Source of the DNA: Methanobacterium sp.
GTDB taxonomy: Archaea; Methanobacteriota; Methanobacteria; Methanobacteriales; Methanobacteriaceae
Assembly: GCA_003151535.1 (NCBI GenBank)
Contig: PLXT01000048.1
Coordinates: 1 to 11,624 of the forward strand
Direction of reading: 5' to 3'
Length of the DNA stretch: 11,624 nt
Below are positions 1-7,665 of the stretch, one piece after another (the first letter of the stretch is position 1; each line of letters starts with the position of its first letter). Under the pieces are notes generated by a model, which worked only from the letters and a program-made list of their open reading frames with translations, did not search any database and was not told the DNA's origin. The position numbers and the translations under genes were made by a program.

Positions 1-122
1 CACCCAACTATGTTTCAACTTCTTTGGGGAATATTCCCTACGAATCTGTAGTCTACATGTACTGCAAATTAATGGAATTCTATAGTACAAATAAAAGATT
101 GCCTAATTATGTGTCGATGTAA
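1..122 (+). CDS. Pseudomurein-binding-repeat protein, C-terminal fragment
   Basis: The 5' end lies outside the window. The open frame (codons from base 3, TAA at 120-122) gives 39 residues. It begins with PNYVS, the end of one repeat, then has a complete repeat running through YMYCKLMEFY to RLPNYVSM and stops. The spacing of aromatic residues followed by RLPNYV is the signature I associate with the pseudomurein-binding repeat (PMBR, PF09373). That repeat anchors surface proteins and autolysins of Methanobacteriales to their pseudomurein wall. The parent protein is therefore probably a wall-bound surface protein or a pseudomurein endopeptidase, but the catalytic or adhesive part is not visible, so its function cannot be assigned. 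It faces the ion-channel homologue (convergent, ~210 bp apart). No clear terminator follows. Confidence 0.65.
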   Translation, partial: PNYVSTSLGNIPYESVVYMYCKLMEFYSTNKRLPNYVSM

Positions 123-335
123 TAAGACGTTAAGACTGTCTTTGGACGCATATAGATTCAATTAGTTTAATAAATTTACGTTCTTAACTAATAATATACA
201 CTTTATTAAATATTTTTCTATAATCTCAAATCAGATGACGCTATATTTGAGGGTTCAAGAATTCTGGGTAGAAGCTCTATGATTAAGTGAATTATTAGTG
301 TATTTCGTGATTTAAGTTATCATGCGTTTATAATT

Positions 336-1460
336 TCACCATGCTGCAATTATTATTATTGTATTTACGATTATATAAATTATAATCAGTGTTATGAATG
401 AAAATTTGTCTAATTTCTTTGATAACTGCTTTTCACCCTTGATGTCATAGATATATAATGAGATAGTAGATTCTATAATGGTTATGAGGATCAAAAGCAA
501 TCCTATGTCATTCACCATATCTGCCAGGGTCATGATCCCTGTTTTTGGTATTAAACCAGAGGTTATGATGTTGTTGGCAATTGCCACAAACAAAGCACCT
601 GCTCCCAGTCCAAAACGTGGCTCAGCATTGGTAGGCTTGATAAATAGGGCCACTAATGCTGCTGCAACTGCTACGAACAATCCAATGAATATTCTTAAAT
701 AAAATCCTAGATCGGGTCTGTATATATCAATACCTGCTCTTAATTGCGAATAAGATGTTGCTCCCTGTCCTAAACGTGGATCTCCAAAATTTGAATTGTA
801 TACAGCAGGTTTTTCTATAACTTGAAGTTTACTGACGTTATACCCCTGTACTTGAACCTTGGAGTTAATACTAGAAGTTCCATTGTCGACAACATAGATT
901 AAATCCTGTCTTTCATTTTTTTTATCCTCAATATCTATGTATAGAATTTGATTATCTACAGGGAATCTCAAAATGTCAAAGAATTTGGTTATACTAGCTG
1001 TGACATAGTAAATCTCGTAATGTTCGGTTCCATTGGTATAATTATCCACCAATTCTTTTTTATCAATATTACCATCGATCACTTGGAAATTTTCACCAGG
1101 ACTAACCTGACTACCATTCCATTTGAACCAAAGATAAAAATCAACATTCCATGTACTATCAGATAATGAAACAGAATGAATTTGATCAACATAGATCCCA
1201 GAAAGAACCTTGGTGGGTGTACTATTGGCAGGAAGAATAAAATCTTCAGCAGTAAGTCCTGGTTCAGTAAAATTGGGAGTCATAAGCTCCTTATGTTGTA
1301 TATTGACAGATTGTTTATCTTCATAAACAGTCCACGCCAAACAACTACCAACCAACAAAAAAATAAGTATAATTCCAATTATCCACCATCTAAGGAATCT
1401 ACGACCCCCTGGTTTGATATTTTCATCCTTTGCTCTATTACCCCCATCTTTACCAGACAA
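336..1460 (-). CDS. Pentameric ligand-gated ion channel (Cys-loop superfamily) homologue
   Basis: 374 residues. Order: basic N-terminus and a hydrophobic segment at ~23-43 (signal or anchor), an extracellular beta-rich domain at ~44-250, then four membrane helices at ~252-275, 283-304, 312-338 and 353-373. The outer domain has the family landmarks: an aromatic strand DFYLWFKW (108-115) and FPVDNQ (166-171), which matches the FPxDxQ of the Cys-loop region without the flanking cysteines, as in prokaryotic members. The M2-M3 stretch IPKTGIMT (304-311) resembles the corresponding loop of the Gloeobacter channel GLIC as I recall it. E280 falls where GLIC has its -2' selectivity glutamate. The family forms pentameric ion channels in the plasma membrane; the ligand here is unknown. 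Start: TTG at 1460, about 9 bases after a GGGGGG run. A later ATG (residue 60) would remove the first membrane segment. A signal peptide versus an uncleaved anchor cannot be decided. Confidence 0.72.
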   Translation of the reverse strand: MSGKDGGNRAKDENIKPGGRRFLRWWIIGIILIFLLVGSCLAWTVYEDKQSVNIQHKELMTPNFTEPGLTAEDFILPANSTPTKVLSGIYVDQIHSVSLSDSTWNVDFYLWFKWNGSQVSPGENFQVIDGNIDKKELVDNYTNGTEHYEIYYVTASITKFFDILRFPVDNQILYIDIEDKKNERQDLIYVVDNGTSSINSKVQVQGYNVSKLQVIEKPAVYNSNFGDPRLGQGATSYSQLRAGIDIYRPDLGFYLRIFIGLFVAVAAALVALFIKPTNAEPRFGLGAGALFVAIANNIITSGLIPKTGIMTLADMVNDIGLLLILITIIESTISLYIYDIKGEKQLSKKLDKFSFITLIIIYIIVNTIIIIAAW

Positions 1461-1548
1461 AAAAATTAACCCCCCAATAAGAAAAATCTTCCAAGGTCAG
1501 CAATATTTTAGAAATACATTAGTACTAACTAAAAATATCTTACCTTTC

Positions 1549-1559
1549 CATATATTTAA
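1549..1559 (-). promoter_or_regulatory. Candidate TATA box of the ion-channel homologue
   Basis: Read on the minus strand this is TTAAATATATG, an archaeal TATA-like element about 90 bp upstream of the TTG start. It would give a 5' leader of roughly 60-65 nt. It is the best A/T-box in the 348-bp spacer, but the spacer is AT-rich throughout, so this is a plausible candidate only. Confidence 0.35.
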
Positions 1560-1718
1560 TTCCATCGTTTGAAACATTAATTGAGTCTTTTATGTCCCTG
1601 AATAAAATAAAAAAACAGATATAATTGGTGAACATTTCAGGAAAAAAGATGCAACGGTTGTTAAAAAGATTTTCCAGTAATTTTACAGATTAGTTGGTGA
1701 CCTAATCTATGATTACTC

Positions 1719-1765
1719 AAGATATTATAAAAACTATTGACTTTGAAATAGTATTTTGCCTGCAT
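1719..1765 (+). repeat. Dispersed repeat, copy A (3' side of the kinase gene)
   Basis: The sequence here matches 4187-4232 in the same orientation. The 35-base core differs at about four positions, and one 1-base gap lies upstream of the core. The core contains an inverted repeat ACTATT-N8-AATAGT. It lies ~44 bp beyond the kinase stop codon. The nature of the element is unknown. Confidence 0.55.
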
Positions 1766-1808
1766 ATGACTCCATAACTGACACTTTAAATTAGGAAAGA
1801 TTAATATT

Positions 1809-3866
1809 TTAAATTCTTTCTTTGTATTTTAATTCTTGGAATGTGATTTTGAATTGGGTTGGGTGGCTTTTGTTGATTGTGATTTTTCCATCAATTTGTT
1901 CAATTAAATTATTTACCAGTAGAAGCCCTAGGGATTCTAGTTTATTAAAGTCAAAGTCCGCTGGTAATCCTATACCGTTGTCTCGGATAATAAGTTCATA
2001 TTTATCTCCTACTGATTTGAGTGAAATACATATTTCCCCTTTCATTTCATTGGGAAATGCATATTTTAGGCTGTTAGATATGAGTTCACTTATTATTAGT
2101 CCACATGGGACTGCAGTTTCAATATTCAAATTCACATTTTCTATTTCAATTACTGGTGTTATTTGGGCTTCTTTTATATTATATGAATAAAATAATTTTG
2201 AAACCAAACTTTGAATATAATCAATAAAATTGATGTGGGATAAATCTTTAGATTGATAAAGTTTTTCATGTATCATAGCCATTGATCTGACACGATTTTG
2301 GCTCTCCTTTAAGATATTAACAGTTTCTTCATCATTTGTATATTTTGTCTGCAGATTAAGGAGGCTCGAAATAATTTGCATATTATTTTTTACACGGTGA
2401 TGTATCTCTTGAAGTAAAATGTTTTTTTCGTTTAATGATGATTTTATTAGATTTTCAGCATTTTTACGTTTGGTGATATCAATAAGTGAAGCTAATTGCT
2501 TTTGAGTACCTGGAATAGTTACAACAGTAACCAGAAGATCCTTTATATTCCCTTCTTCATCTTGACCTTTTGTTTCATATTCCCTAGGACGTTTATTTGG
2601 ATCATATCTTTTATTAAAATATCCTTTAAGTCTATTTAACTCTTCTCCAACTACAAAATCAGTCCATTTTTTCTTACCTTCTATCTCCTCCTTTGAAAAT
2701 CCTGTTAATATTTCAGCCTCTGAATTTACACGTGAAATTGTCATATCTTGATCAATCATAATAATTGCAGTTCCAGTATTTTCAAAAATAGCCCTATAAT
2801 ATATCTCACTTTCACGAGCTTCATTTTCTGCAATTTTACGAGATTCAACTTCCTTTTCAGCTATGGTTAAAAGATTTTTATTCTCATTTAATGTGATAAA
2901 TTGACGAATAATAACTAGAAAAACTATAAATCCTACAACTAATTCATAAAACTGATAATTTGATACGAATGGATTGTCATTAGCCCATACAAGTAGTGTA
3001 AACGCGATTAACACCCAAATAAAAGGCAAATAGGAAATTAAATTAGATTTCTGAATCCAAATTATTATCTGAGAAAATCTTTTCAAATCTATTTTCTCTT
3101 CACTCGCTTGTAAAAATGCAGCTAATCCGACCATAATAAAACTTATTATCCACCCAGTATCCAACAAACCTCCAGATATATAAGTTCCTTGTAATGTTTG
3201 ATACACATAAACACTATCATTAATAATCATAAACAAAATACCCATACTCAAAAATAATATTGGCACAAAATACCCATCAAACTTACTATAAATCCATCTT
3301 AATAATACAAAAAATAATAAGAAATCTCCAATTATATAGCTTAAAGATACTATATTAGCAAATGAGTTTTGTTGGCTTGAAAGAGTTGGCATAATTAAAA
3401 AAGTCCAAAATATGAGTCCAACAGCAAGGAATATAATTCCTATGTCTATAAATATTTTAAGCATTTCACCCTTACTGAAAGAAAATTTGGATAAATAATA
3501 AATACCAATAGCAAAAAACGGATAAAAAATTAAATAAAAACCATCAGCAATAGATGGAAAAGAGTTCTGATTAAATCCAAGCTCTAATATAGCCCATAAA
3601 ATATCCCCAATTGTATAAAAAGAAAATGCTAATGCTATAAACATCCAAGCCATCTGCACACGTCTACCATAATACTTAGACCGAATAGCTGCATAAAACA
3701 AGGTTAAAACAACCACCAAATCAATTACAATGGGGGAAAGATCACCAAAAAACATCCTTAATGTAGAATCGTTTCTCAACAATAGTGTAATGATTATAAA
3801 ACTAATTACAAAAATTAAAGCAATTACAAAAATACTTTTAATTGATATTAACGGCTTATTAACCAT
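1809..3866 (-). CDS. Membrane PAS sensor histidine kinase (HisKA_2 type)
   Basis: 685 residues. The N-terminal ~325 residues carry about ten hydrophobic membrane spans. They include the segment around PSIADGFYLIFYP (104-116), which resembles multi-span sensor modules found in front of kinase and GGDEF domains. A short linker helix (~326-350) leads to a PAS domain (~355-468). The dimerisation/phosphoacceptor box is EIHHRVKNN (487-495), with H490 as the likely phosphorylated histidine of the HisKA_2 class. The ATPase domain has its N box at SELISNSLKYAF (593-604, N598) and G box DNGIGLP (629-635), then LGLLLVNNLI near the C-terminus. It should autophosphorylate in response to a membrane or PAS signal and pass phosphate to a response regulator; none is in this window. 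Start: ATG at 3866, with only a weak GGGA upstream. No strong terminator was seen. Confidence 0.9.
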   Translation of the reverse strand: MVNKPLISIKSIFVIALIFVISFIIITLLLRNDSTLRMFFGDLSPIVIDLVVVLTLFYAAIRSKYYGRRVQMAWMFIALAFSFYTIGDILWAILELGFNQNSFPSIADGFYLIFYPFFAIGIYYLSKFSFSKGEMLKIFIDIGIIFLAVGLIFWTFLIMPTLSSQQNSFANIVSLSYIIGDFLLFFVLLRWIYSKFDGYFVPILFLSMGILFMIINDSVYVYQTLQGTYISGGLLDTGWIISFIMVGLAAFLQASEEKIDLKRFSQIIIWIQKSNLISYLPFIWVLIAFTLLVWANDNPFVSNYQFYELVVGFIVFLVIIRQFITLNENKNLLTIAEKEVESRKIAENEARESEIYYRAIFENTGTAIIMIDQDMTISRVNSEAEILTGFSKEEIEGKKKWTDFVVGEELNRLKGYFNKRYDPNKRPREYETKGQDEEGNIKDLLVTVVTIPGTQKQLASLIDITKRKNAENLIKSSLNEKNILLQEIHHRVKNNMQIISSLLNLQTKYTNDEETVNILKESQNRVRSMAMIHEKLYQSKDLSHINFIDYIQSLVSKLFYSYNIKEAQITPVIEIENVNLNIETAVPCGLIISELISNSLKYAFPNEMKGEICISLKSVGDKYELIIRDNGIGLPADFDFNKLESLGLLLVNNLIEQIDGKITINKSHPTQFKITFQELKYKERI

Positions 3867-4186
3867 ATTATTCCCATTCCATAATCCATTCTAAATTAAA
3901 CTTTAAATTCAATACATATTACTTAACAAATTGAAATTAATGAACATTTCATAAATAGTTTCAGTTTATCTTATTTTAAACTTTGTTAAAATCTGATTTA
4001 AGAACAATAATCTAAACATGACAAAATAAAGTATACAACTATTAAGATAATGCCCTCAAATTGATATGTAGATTAGTAATTAGTCATGTCATTATCTTTC
4101 ATTTCTGTACGAATATAATATAAAATCCATCATTATCTGCATAATATTGGTTTGAAACTATGTTTTTCAGCTTTTTCCATAGTTTT

Positions 4187-4232
4187 AAGATCATTACAAA
4201 CTATTGACTTATAAATAGGATTTTGTCTGCAT
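4187..4232 (+). repeat. Dispersed repeat, copy B (5' side of the kinase gene)
   Basis: Direct repeat of 1719-1765, about 320 bp upstream of the kinase start. The inverted repeat inside the core is kept as CTATT-N8-AATAG. Together the two copies bracket the kinase gene in the same orientation. Confidence 0.55.
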
Positions 4233-4301
4233 TATTTATACTGTTTCTGAACCTATTGGATCTTTTCCCCATTTCTCCTGAAATTAATCATACATTGCAA
4301 T

Positions 4302-4537
4302 TTATGCTGAGCATATAAAACTACAATTATCATGGCCATAACGTACATATTCTAAGCTAAAGTTGGTTACAGCTACTACAAATGCAGCAGATGAATTTCT
4401 TATGGCATTCCCCATACCCCCGCACCGATTTTGTATTTTTGGAAAGAACCTCCTAGTATAATATCCGATTTATAAATGCTGTTAATATGATATATTGTAG
4501 AAACTATCAATGCGCCTGTACCATTAATACTGCCAGC
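4302..4537 (-). pseudogene. Possible broken gene remnant, two frames
   Basis: On the minus strand a 45-codon open frame (4537 to 4400) reads through INGTGALIVSTIYHINSIYK and IGAGVWG to a stop. A shifted frame (4415 to 4302, 37 codons) takes over at the same place with MGNAIRNSSAAFVVAVTNFS and ends at TAA. The two join smoothly at VWG/GNA by a frame change, and residue choice is protein-like rather than the F/K/I-rich output of random A/T DNA. The style is that of a secreted or membrane protein, possibly an adhesin-like one, but I recognise no family. No good SD or start codon fronts it. It could still be chance. Confidence 0.3.
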
Positions 4538-4838
4538 TCATTTTATCCAAAATTCTGACTAATGTGATCATAAAATGGTCCAAAAAGATGATAGAAATTC
4601 AAAATTGCAGAAAATTTAATAATAGAAAAATACCAGAAATCAATACCAGAAAATAAAAGCTATTGAGACAACTTAAACTACATATGATCAGAATTCAGAG
4701 TAATAGATGAATATGAATTTTTAACCATGTAAATGGTGAATGAATAAAGGACTAAAGAAAAGTTTTTAATTTTTTTTATTATATTTTCCTTTTTTTATTA
4801 AAAACGTTTTAAAAATATTCTAATCTTTTGTGATTTTT

Positions 4839-4848
4839 TTTATATAAA
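4839..4848 (+). promoter_or_regulatory. TATA box of the adhesin-like gene
   Basis: TTTATATAAA matches the archaeal TATA consensus. A start of transcription ~25-28 bases on (about 4866-4872) would give a ~50-nt leader ending in the SD GGGAGGTG at 4906-4913. The leader also contains GGGAGGGAG (4870-4878), a second SD-like run with no matching gene start. Confidence 0.65.
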
Positions 4849-4922
4849 CTTTGTTGTTTTATTTTATATGGGAGGGAGTGCATATTTTAATCATATAAAA
4901 TATGAGGGAGGTGAAAAAGACG

Positions 4923-7025
4923 ATGAAAAAATATAAAAACAATACAAAAATGTTTGGAATCTGTTTACTAATACTCGGAATTGTAGCGATTTTTTCTTTT
5001 GGGATAAATGCTACATCAGCAGCTAATTCATCCAGTGTATATGTAAGCACTCATGGAAACGACAGTTATGATGGATTAAATTCCACATATACAAATGGTA
5101 CAAACGGGCCGAAAGCAACAATAAAAAACGCCACAGGAACAGTAGCATCTAATGGAACAGTCCACATAGCCAATGGAACCTACAATGAAAGCAATATCAC
5201 GATCAACACGGATATGACTATCATAGGTGAAAACCAGAAGAATACTATTATAAACGGACAACAATATGGAAACTCAATATTCACCATAGCATCTGGAGTA
5301 AACATCACAATCATCAATCTAACACTAACAAACGGAACAACAAGTAATGGTATTGGTGGTGGTGCTATCGACAATGAAAATGGTGGTACTTTGACTATTA
5401 GTAACAGTACTTTCACAAATAACACTGCAACTTCTGGTGGTGCTATCTACAATGATGGTGGTACTTTGACTGTTAACAGTAGTACTTTCACAAATAACAC
5501 TGCATTTAGTAGTGGTGGTTATGGTGGTGCTATCTACAATAATGCTAGTTCTTTGACTGTAACAGACAGCACATTCACAAATAACACTGCTTATTTAGGT
5601 GGTGCTATCATCAATGGAGGCACTGCTACTGTTGATAACAGTACTTTCACAAATAACACTGCAACTAGTAGTGGTGGTTATGGTGGTGCTATCTATAATA
5701 GTGCTAGTTCTTTAACTGTAACAGACAGCACATTCACTAATAACACTGCAACTTCTGGTGGTGGTGCTATCTACAATGAAAATGGTGGTACTTTGTCTAT
5801 TGAAAACAGTACTTTCACAAATAACACTGCATATGATGGTGGTGCTATCTACAATAATGGTACTTTGTCTATTGAAAACAGTACTTTCACAAATAACACT
5901 GCAAATCATGATTATGGTGGTGCTATCTACAATGGGTCTATGGCTACTTTGACTGTTAATAACAGTACTTTCACAAATAACACTGCACAGTATGGTGGTG
6001 CTATCGACAATAGTGGTACTTTGTCTATTGAAAACAGTACTTTCACAAATAACACTGCAACTTCTGGTGGTGGTGCTATCTACAACTTTGGTGGTCCTTT
6101 GACTGTTAACAGTAGTACTTTCACAAATAACACTGCAAGTAATCCTGATATAGGTGCTGGTGGTGCTATCGACAATGGGTCTATGGCTACTTTGACTGTT
6201 AATAACAGTACTTTCACAAATAACACTGCAAATCATGATTATGGTGGTGGTGCTATCTACAACTATGGTGGTATTGTAACTGTTGATAACAGTACTTTCA
6301 CAAATAACACTGCAACTTCTGGTGGTGGTGCTATCTACAACTTTGATGGTCCTTTGACTGTTAACAGTAGTACTTTCACAAATAACACTGCAACTTCTGG
6401 TGGTGCTATCATCAATGATGATGGTGGTATTGTAACTGTTAAGTTCAGTCGAATTGTTGGAAATAATAAAACTGATATTTACAATTCCAGTGGAAGTATG
6501 AATGCTGAAGATAACTGGTGGGGAACTAACTTTGTAGGAACCAATCCACAAGATGCTGGAAGAGTCAATTTTACAGTAACTAATTGGATAGTATTAACGA
6601 TCACAGCAAAACCTCAAACTATCAATGACAGCGATAAGTCTACAGTCACAGCAGATTTACTACATGATAATTTAGGCAATTATCTTAACCCAGTAAATGG
6701 TCATGTTCCCGATGGAATAACTGTTAACTTCAGCAGTGATGGATTAGGAACTGTAAATCCTGAAACCAACAACACAACAAACGGATCAACTTTCACAACT
6801 TTCACAGGACATTCTAGTGGAGTTTCAGAAGTATCAGCCACCGTTGATCAACAAACAGTAACAACAAATATTACAAATCAATTAACTCCAACCAATTCAA
6901 CAACAGTAAAAGCAACTACAACAACCACAAAAATACCAATGCAACACACAGGAATACCAATAGCAGGATTAATACTTGGAATACTATCTGTACTCGGTGG
7001 ATCAATTATGTCACATAAAAAATAA
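4923..7025 (+). CDS. Adhesin-like secreted beta-helix repeat protein
   Basis: 700 residues from the ATG at 4923, chosen because SD GGGAGGTG (4906-4913) sits 9 bases before it; an in-frame ATG at 4902 lies upstream of that SD. Order: signal peptide (~1-34, basic then hydrophobic, ending near TSAA), a beta-helix cap with YVSTHGNDSYDG, then 13 copies of STFTNNTA alternating with 14 GGAI turns. A short NWWGTN segment ends the helix. An Ig-like domain (~555-650), a Thr-rich spacer, MQHTGIP, a membrane helix and SHKK follow. The GGAI/FxNN pattern resembles the repeats of chlamydial polymorphic outer-membrane proteins and the adhesin-like proteins abundant in Methanobacteriales. It should be displayed outside the cell, anchored by its C-terminus, and is rich in N-glycosylation sequons (NST, NNT). 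A role in adhesion or cell contact is inferred. It stands alone, with its own promoter and terminator. Confidence 0.88.
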   Translation: MKKYKNNTKMFGICLLILGIVAIFSFGINATSAANSSSVYVSTHGNDSYDGLNSTYTNGTNGPKATIKNATGTVASNGTVHIANGTYNESNITINTDMTIIGENQKNTIINGQQYGNSIFTIASGVNITIINLTLTNGTTSNGIGGGAIDNENGGTLTISNSTFTNNTATSGGAIYNDGGTLTVNSSTFTNNTAFSSGGYGGAIYNNASSLTVTDSTFTNNTAYLGGAIINGGTATVDNSTFTNNTATSSGGYGGAIYNSASSLTVTDSTFTNNTATSGGGAIYNENGGTLSIENSTFTNNTAYDGGAIYNNGTLSIENSTFTNNTANHDYGGAIYNGSMATLTVNNSTFTNNTAQYGGAIDNSGTLSIENSTFTNNTATSGGGAIYNFGGPLTVNSSTFTNNTASNPDIGAGGAIDNGSMATLTVNNSTFTNNTANHDYGGGAIYNYGGIVTVDNSTFTNNTATSGGGAIYNFDGPLTVNSSTFTNNTATSGGAIINDDGGIVTVKFSRIVGNNKTDIYNSSGSMNAEDNWWGTNFVGTNPQDAGRVNFTVTNWIVLTITAKPQTINDSDKSTVTADLLHDNLGNYLNPVNGHVPDGITVNFSSDGLGTVNPETNNTTNGSTFTTFTGHSSGVSEVSATVDQQTVTTNITNQLTPTNSTTVKATTTTTKIPMQHTGIPIAGLILGILSVLGGSIMSHKK
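5355..6434 (+). repeat. Intragenic tandem repeat array of the adhesin
   Basis: About 1.1 kb of in-frame repeats, roughly 65-95 bases each. The best-kept part is the DNA coding for STFTNNTA (agtactttcacaaataacac, nearly invariant), and GGTGGTGCTATC codes for GGAI. Copies 3 and 5 share a different wording (gacagcacattcac, protein SSLTVTDSTF). Copies 8 and 11 share NGSMATLTVNN. Copies 10 and 13 share GPLTVNSS. NHDY follows copies 7 and 11. The shared variants are not adjacent, so the array looks reshuffled rather than simply duplicated. Confidence 0.9.
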
Positions 7026-7033
7026 ATATAAAT

Positions 7034-7058
7034 TCTTTTTTTCCCCAATTTTTTTTTT
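7034..7058 (+). terminator. U-tract terminator of the adhesin gene
   Basis: Two T runs (7034-7042, interrupted by nothing but the following CCCC, and 7049-7058) begin 9 bases after the stop codon. Runs of U are the usual archaeal termination signal. No hairpin is needed or seen. Confidence 0.65.
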
Positions 7059-7665
7059 AATTGATTAAAATTAAATAGAAATCCTTATTCGGCTTATTTA
7101 TTTTCATGATTGTTCTGTTTATTAACTATGTCCTAAAACAGTACAAACATTATAAACATTATTTTTTTGCATGTTTGTCCTGTTTGTTTTATTAAGTTAT
7201 CTAGTTGATACACATTCAATGTTGAACCGCTTGATTGCGGTTTGCATAATAGCGTGTTTTGGGAAACGTTTCGCCCATAGGAGTATAATAATTATATAGA
7301 ATCGGTAATTTGGCATTATCAACATATTTTGTCGCTTGCTTCCTTTGCATCGAATTAAAGAACATTTAAGCTTCAAATCAATCCAGAAAGCTTTAATACA
7401 AAAAGAGTTAGATTTAGAACAGAAATAAAAGGATTAGAAAATCCCTAAGTGGATACTTAGCAAATCATTGAAGTGTGTTGCCTGCATGCTTACTTTCTAA
7501 ATGAATCTGTATTAGTCGCTTAGATCAAGCCTCACATATGTGGCATTACTTATAAAGCTATGCATTTACTCATTTATTGCTTCATCTATACACTAACTTA
7601 CTTACTATGTCCTTTACTGATAGCTGCTGTTAATTTGAGAGTAGTACGGTGATATTTTATAATCC
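7059..7665. other. Intergenic region with hairpins, no firm gene
   Basis: Roughly 600 bp of non-coding DNA between the adhesin and the zinc-ribbon gene. Locally richer in GC than its surroundings at 7225-7275. There lie an inverted repeat AACCGC-TTGATT-GCGGTT (7225-7242) and the palindrome GAAACGTTTC (7263-7272). A doubtful 49-codon minus-strand frame covers the same bases. The rest shows nothing I can support. Confidence 0.5.
7216..7365 (-). pseudogene. Doubtful 49-residue frame, possible gene remnant
   Basis: An ATG-to-TGA frame of 49 codons reads MFFNSMQRKQATKYVDNAKL and on through YNYYTPMGETFP to NRNQAVQH. It uses GCG, CCG, ACG and CGC codons, which the neighbouring genes rarely use, and its composition is less A/T-driven than the flanks. 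There is no SD before the ATG and no family I recognise. It may be a scrap of a transferred gene, or a chance frame over a GC-rich structured patch. Confidence 0.25.

Larger units (their letters stand above)
1461..1808. other. Intergenic spacer between kinase and channel genes
   Basis: There is no gene here. It holds the candidate channel promoter (1549-1559), a 7-bp inverted repeat (AGATTAG at 1687-1693 with CTAATCT at 1702-1708, 8-nt loop) and one copy of the ~46-bp repeat described separately (1719-1765). With 348 bp between two same-strand genes and a promoter candidate inside, the kinase and channel genes are probably not one operon. Confidence 0.6.
3867..4838. other. Long intergenic region with decayed sequence
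   Basis: Almost 1 kb without an intact gene between the divergent kinase and adhesin genes. It holds the second copy of the ~46-bp repeat (4187-4232), a possible broken minus-strand reading frame (4302-4537), and a very A/T-rich stretch (4755-4838) with the perfect palindrome AAAACGTTTT (4801-4810) just before the adhesin TATA box. No convincing kinase promoter could be singled out. No structured RNA was recognised. Confidence 0.55.

Noticed and set aside
1687..1708. Inverted repeat AGATTAG/CTAATCT as kinase terminator
   Set aside because: It lies ~100 bp beyond the kinase stop, has a weak A/T stem and no U run directly after it on the minus strand.
4902..4922. Adhesin start at the ATG at 4902
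   Set aside because: This ATG precedes the strong SD GGGAGGTG (4906-4913), which serves the ATG at 4923; the later start also gives a normal signal peptide.
4868..4936. 22-codon frame in the adhesin leader (ATG at 4868)
   Set aside because: It begins at or before the likely start of transcription, has no SD and overlaps the adhesin start; nothing supports translation.
5355..6434. CRISPR-like regular repeats
   Set aside because: The repeats are in frame, encode a continuous beta-helix protein, vary in spacing and have related rather than unique spacers.
5712..6551. 279-codon open frame antisense to the adhesin repeats
   Set aside because: It exists only because the repeat unit lacks stops in that frame; the translation is a monotone STT/CSVICEST repeat with no start signal, so it is a shadow of the sense gene.
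7320..7439. Short plus-strand frame reading RIKEHLSF and QKALIQKEL
   Set aside because: About 40 codons, no start codon or SD, A-rich composition typical of chance frames; it overlaps the equally doubtful minus-strand frame.
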